From an uncultured Lachnospiraceae bacterium (GTDB lineage: Bacteria > Bacillota > Clostridia > Lachnospirales > Lachnospiraceae): a stretch of DNA of 6,001 bases. The notes under the pieces were generated by a model that worked only from the letters and a program-made list of their open reading frames with translations, ran no database searches and had not been told where the DNA came from. Where the stretch lies: positions 1-6,001 of the forward strand of contig CAMPBP010000089.1 in assembly GCA_946639085.1 (NCBI GenBank). Reading direction: 5' to 3'. This document shows positions 4,886-6,001 of this stretch, piece by piece. The translations under genes were made by a program, and so were the position numbers. Numbering within the stretch: position 1 is the first letter of the stretch; each line of letters opens with the position of its first letter.

Positions 4886-5683
4886 ATGGAAGACAAATAT
4901 GTACAAAAGCCGATAAAGAAGCTTTATGCACTTGCAAGGGGGCAACTCATCGGAAGATACTCTGTAGCCATTCTGGTTACATTGATACTCTCCGCTGTTG
5001 AGGTGCTTCTTTCATTTCTGACGGGCGCAAATACGATCAATTCCACCACGATGAGCTATTTGACCAGCGTGGTCATTACCGTTGTCATCGATCTGTTGCT
5101 CGGTATACTCGTTTACGGACAGGCTAATTTCTACCTGAAGATAGCAAGAGGCTTAAATGCGGATATAGTCGACATATTCTCGGGCTTTAAAGGAGTGACC
5201 GACAAAGCGATACTCGTTCAGTCGGTTTTCACTGCTTTCTCGGTACTCTCCCTCATTCCTTCCGCTCTCATTCGATTTGAGGTCGTATATCTTCCCAAAG
5301 AATACGATATATATGCCGAGATCGGAGTGTTCTTACTGGAGCTTCTCATTACGTTTTTGGCAAAGCTTTACTTCGGTCTTTCTTTTTACATTCTCTACGA
5401 TCACCCCGACTGGTCGGTACCTGCGATCTTCAGAGAATCATTCCATTTGATGAAAAAGAAAAAAGGCAGGCTTATCATTACCTACCTTTGTGCCTTTCCT
5501 CTTCTGCTTGCCGGATTTATAGCATGCGGACTCGGACTTTTATGGTTCGTTCCTTTCTTTAACACGCTTCTTGCCAACTTCTATCTCGATGCCGTTAAAG
5601 AAGAAGCATGGGATCCGAAAGGTCCGTCGGATTTTACTCCTGATCGGAAGGACGGTTCGTCCACTTTAGATATTCGTTTATAA
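4886..5683 (+). CDS. DUF975 family integral membrane protein
   Basis: A 265-aa membrane protein of unknown function. Hydrophobic segments lie at about 25-47, 58-80, 107-129, 144-169 and 195-232. DUF975-type features are the amphipathic N-terminal segment ([20 protein letters not shown], 15-34), [22 protein letters not shown] (77-98), the [20 protein letters not shown] block (177-196; the family usually has an S-x-MKGxK-like element) and the late [21 protein letters not shown] (215-235). A short polar tail (238-265) follows. It starts 6 nt after the previous stop with AAGGG nearby (4871-4875, about 10 nt upstream, or 4878-4882, closer), so it is the third gene of the operon. Its last 50 bp overlap the 3' end of prfB on the opposite strand, and no terminator is visible after its stop. 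Confidence 0.8.
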   Translation: MEDKYVQKPIKKLYALARGQLIGRYSVAILVTLILSAVEVLLSFLTGANTINSTTMSYLTSVVITVVIDLLLGILVYGQANFYLKIARGLNADIVDIFSGFKGVTDKAILVQSVFTAFSVLSLIPSALIRFEVVYLPKEYDIYAEIGVFLLELLITFLAKLYFGLSFYILYDHPDWSVPAIFRESFHLMKKKKGRLIITYLCAFPLLLAGFIACGLGLLWFVPFFNTLLANFYLDAVKEEAWDPKGPSDFTPDRKDGSSTLDIRL

Positions 5684-6001
5684 AAAGATCTATATCACCG
5701 TCAAGTACGGCACCTGCGTTTGCGTTTTCCGCATTGGTACGCGTATCTTTGACCATGGTGTAAGGCTGCAGGAAATACGAACGTATCTGTGAGCCCCAGG
5801 CGATCTCCTTGACATCACCGCGGATGTCGGAAAGTTTTTCGGCATTCGCTTCTTTTTTGAGAAGATATAACTTTGCTTTCAACATCTGAAGAGCTTTATC
5901 CTTGTTCTGATACTGGCTTCGCTCATTCTGACACTGTACAACTATACCTGTGGGAAGATGGGTGATACGGATGGCGGAAGATGTCTTGTTGACCTTCTGA
6001 C
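5634..6001 (-). CDS. prfB: Peptide chain release factor 2 (RF2), C-terminal part
   Basis: The reading frame is open to the right edge; about 122 C-terminal codons are visible. The first visible residues, [18 protein letters not shown], follow directly on from the GGQ motif of class I release factors; the first glutamine is probably the GGQ glutamine, with both glycines outside the window. [18 protein letters not shown], then [28 protein letters not shown] and [17 protein letters not shown] match RF2 of Firmicutes closely. RF2 recognises UGA and UAA stop codons on the ribosome and triggers release of the finished peptide. The SPF anticodon-like motif and any programmed frameshift site are outside the window. 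The gene ends with TAA at 5636-5634 inside the coding end of the convergent DUF975 gene, and no terminator follows on its strand. The in-frame ATG at 5885 is an internal methionine, not the start. Confidence 0.95.
   Translation of the reverse strand, partial: QKVNKTSSAIRITHLPTGIVVQCQNERSQYQNKDKALQMLKAKLYLLKKEANAEKLSDIRGDVKEIAWGSQIRSYFLQPYTMVKDTRTNAENANAGAVLDGDIDLFINEYLKWTNRPSDQE

Noticed and set aside
4434..4945. Two minus-strand open frames antisense to the HExxH gene
   Set aside because: The plus-strand frame has conserved motifs, a Shine-Dalgarno and operon overlap; the antisense frames are compositionally odd (W/R/C-rich) and unsupported.
5650..5662. GGACG-GTT-CGTCC inverted repeat as a bidirectional terminator for the convergent genes
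   Set aside because: Only 5 bp with a 3-nt loop, lying in coding sequence, with no T-tract on either side.
5720..5765. Unusual residues in the RF2 C-terminal region (KDTRT instead of KDHRT)
   Set aside because: This position varies among RF2 proteins, for example a leucine in E. coli, so it is not evidence of altered function.
1..6001. Mobile elements, CRISPR arrays, tRNA or rRNA genes, phage genes
   Set aside because: No transposase-like frames, regularly spaced repeats, tRNA-like cloverleaf or rRNA sequence was seen on either strand.

Overview
The window looks like chromosomal core sequence from a Gram-positive bacterium of the Clostridia, most likely a Lachnospiraceae-type organism (Butyrivibrio-like). 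I infer this from the gene content: an ECF-type RibU, a clostridial-type Tex, RF2, a DUF975 membrane protein, AGGAGG-type ribosome binding sites and intrinsic terminators with T-tracts. I see no mobile element, CRISPR array, tRNA or rRNA. Everything is inferred by reading; no database search was run.

Minus-strand half (1-3815). Reading in the direction of transcription from 3931 down, tex has a strong sigma-A promoter (perfect TATAAT) and a structured leader of about 80 nt without a Shine-Dalgarno. Tex (785 aa) ends at 1458. A second promoter (TTGACG-17-TATATT) lies across the very end of tex. It drives a riboflavin operon: a perfect hairpin at the presumed 5' end, an FMN riboswitch aptamer (1309-1418), an intrinsic terminator (1249-1289), the riboflavin transporter S component RibU, a stand-alone riboflavin kinase abutting it (TAAATG), and a strong operon terminator at 143-177. 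Beyond that, tsaE starts from its own promoter and runs off the left edge. The riboflavin unit is a closed feedback loop: RibU brings riboflavin in, the kinase converts it to FMN, and FMN switches off the transcript. A 9-nt sequence at the start of the aptamer is identical to the 3' arm of the terminator, which gives a concrete antiterminator model.

Plus-strand half (3954-5683). Divergently from tex, an extended -10 promoter whose predicted start coincides with the first ATG drives three tightly packed genes. They encode a small multi-pass membrane protein, a soluble HExxH putative metalloprotease with two CxxC pairs (SprA-like), and a DUF975 multi-pass membrane protein. Their joint function is unknown; this is the least described part of the window.

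Right edge. prfB (RF2) enters from the right on the minus strand just after its GGQ motif. It ends inside the 3' end of the DUF975 gene, so the two convergent genes share 50 bp of coding sequence with no terminator between them.
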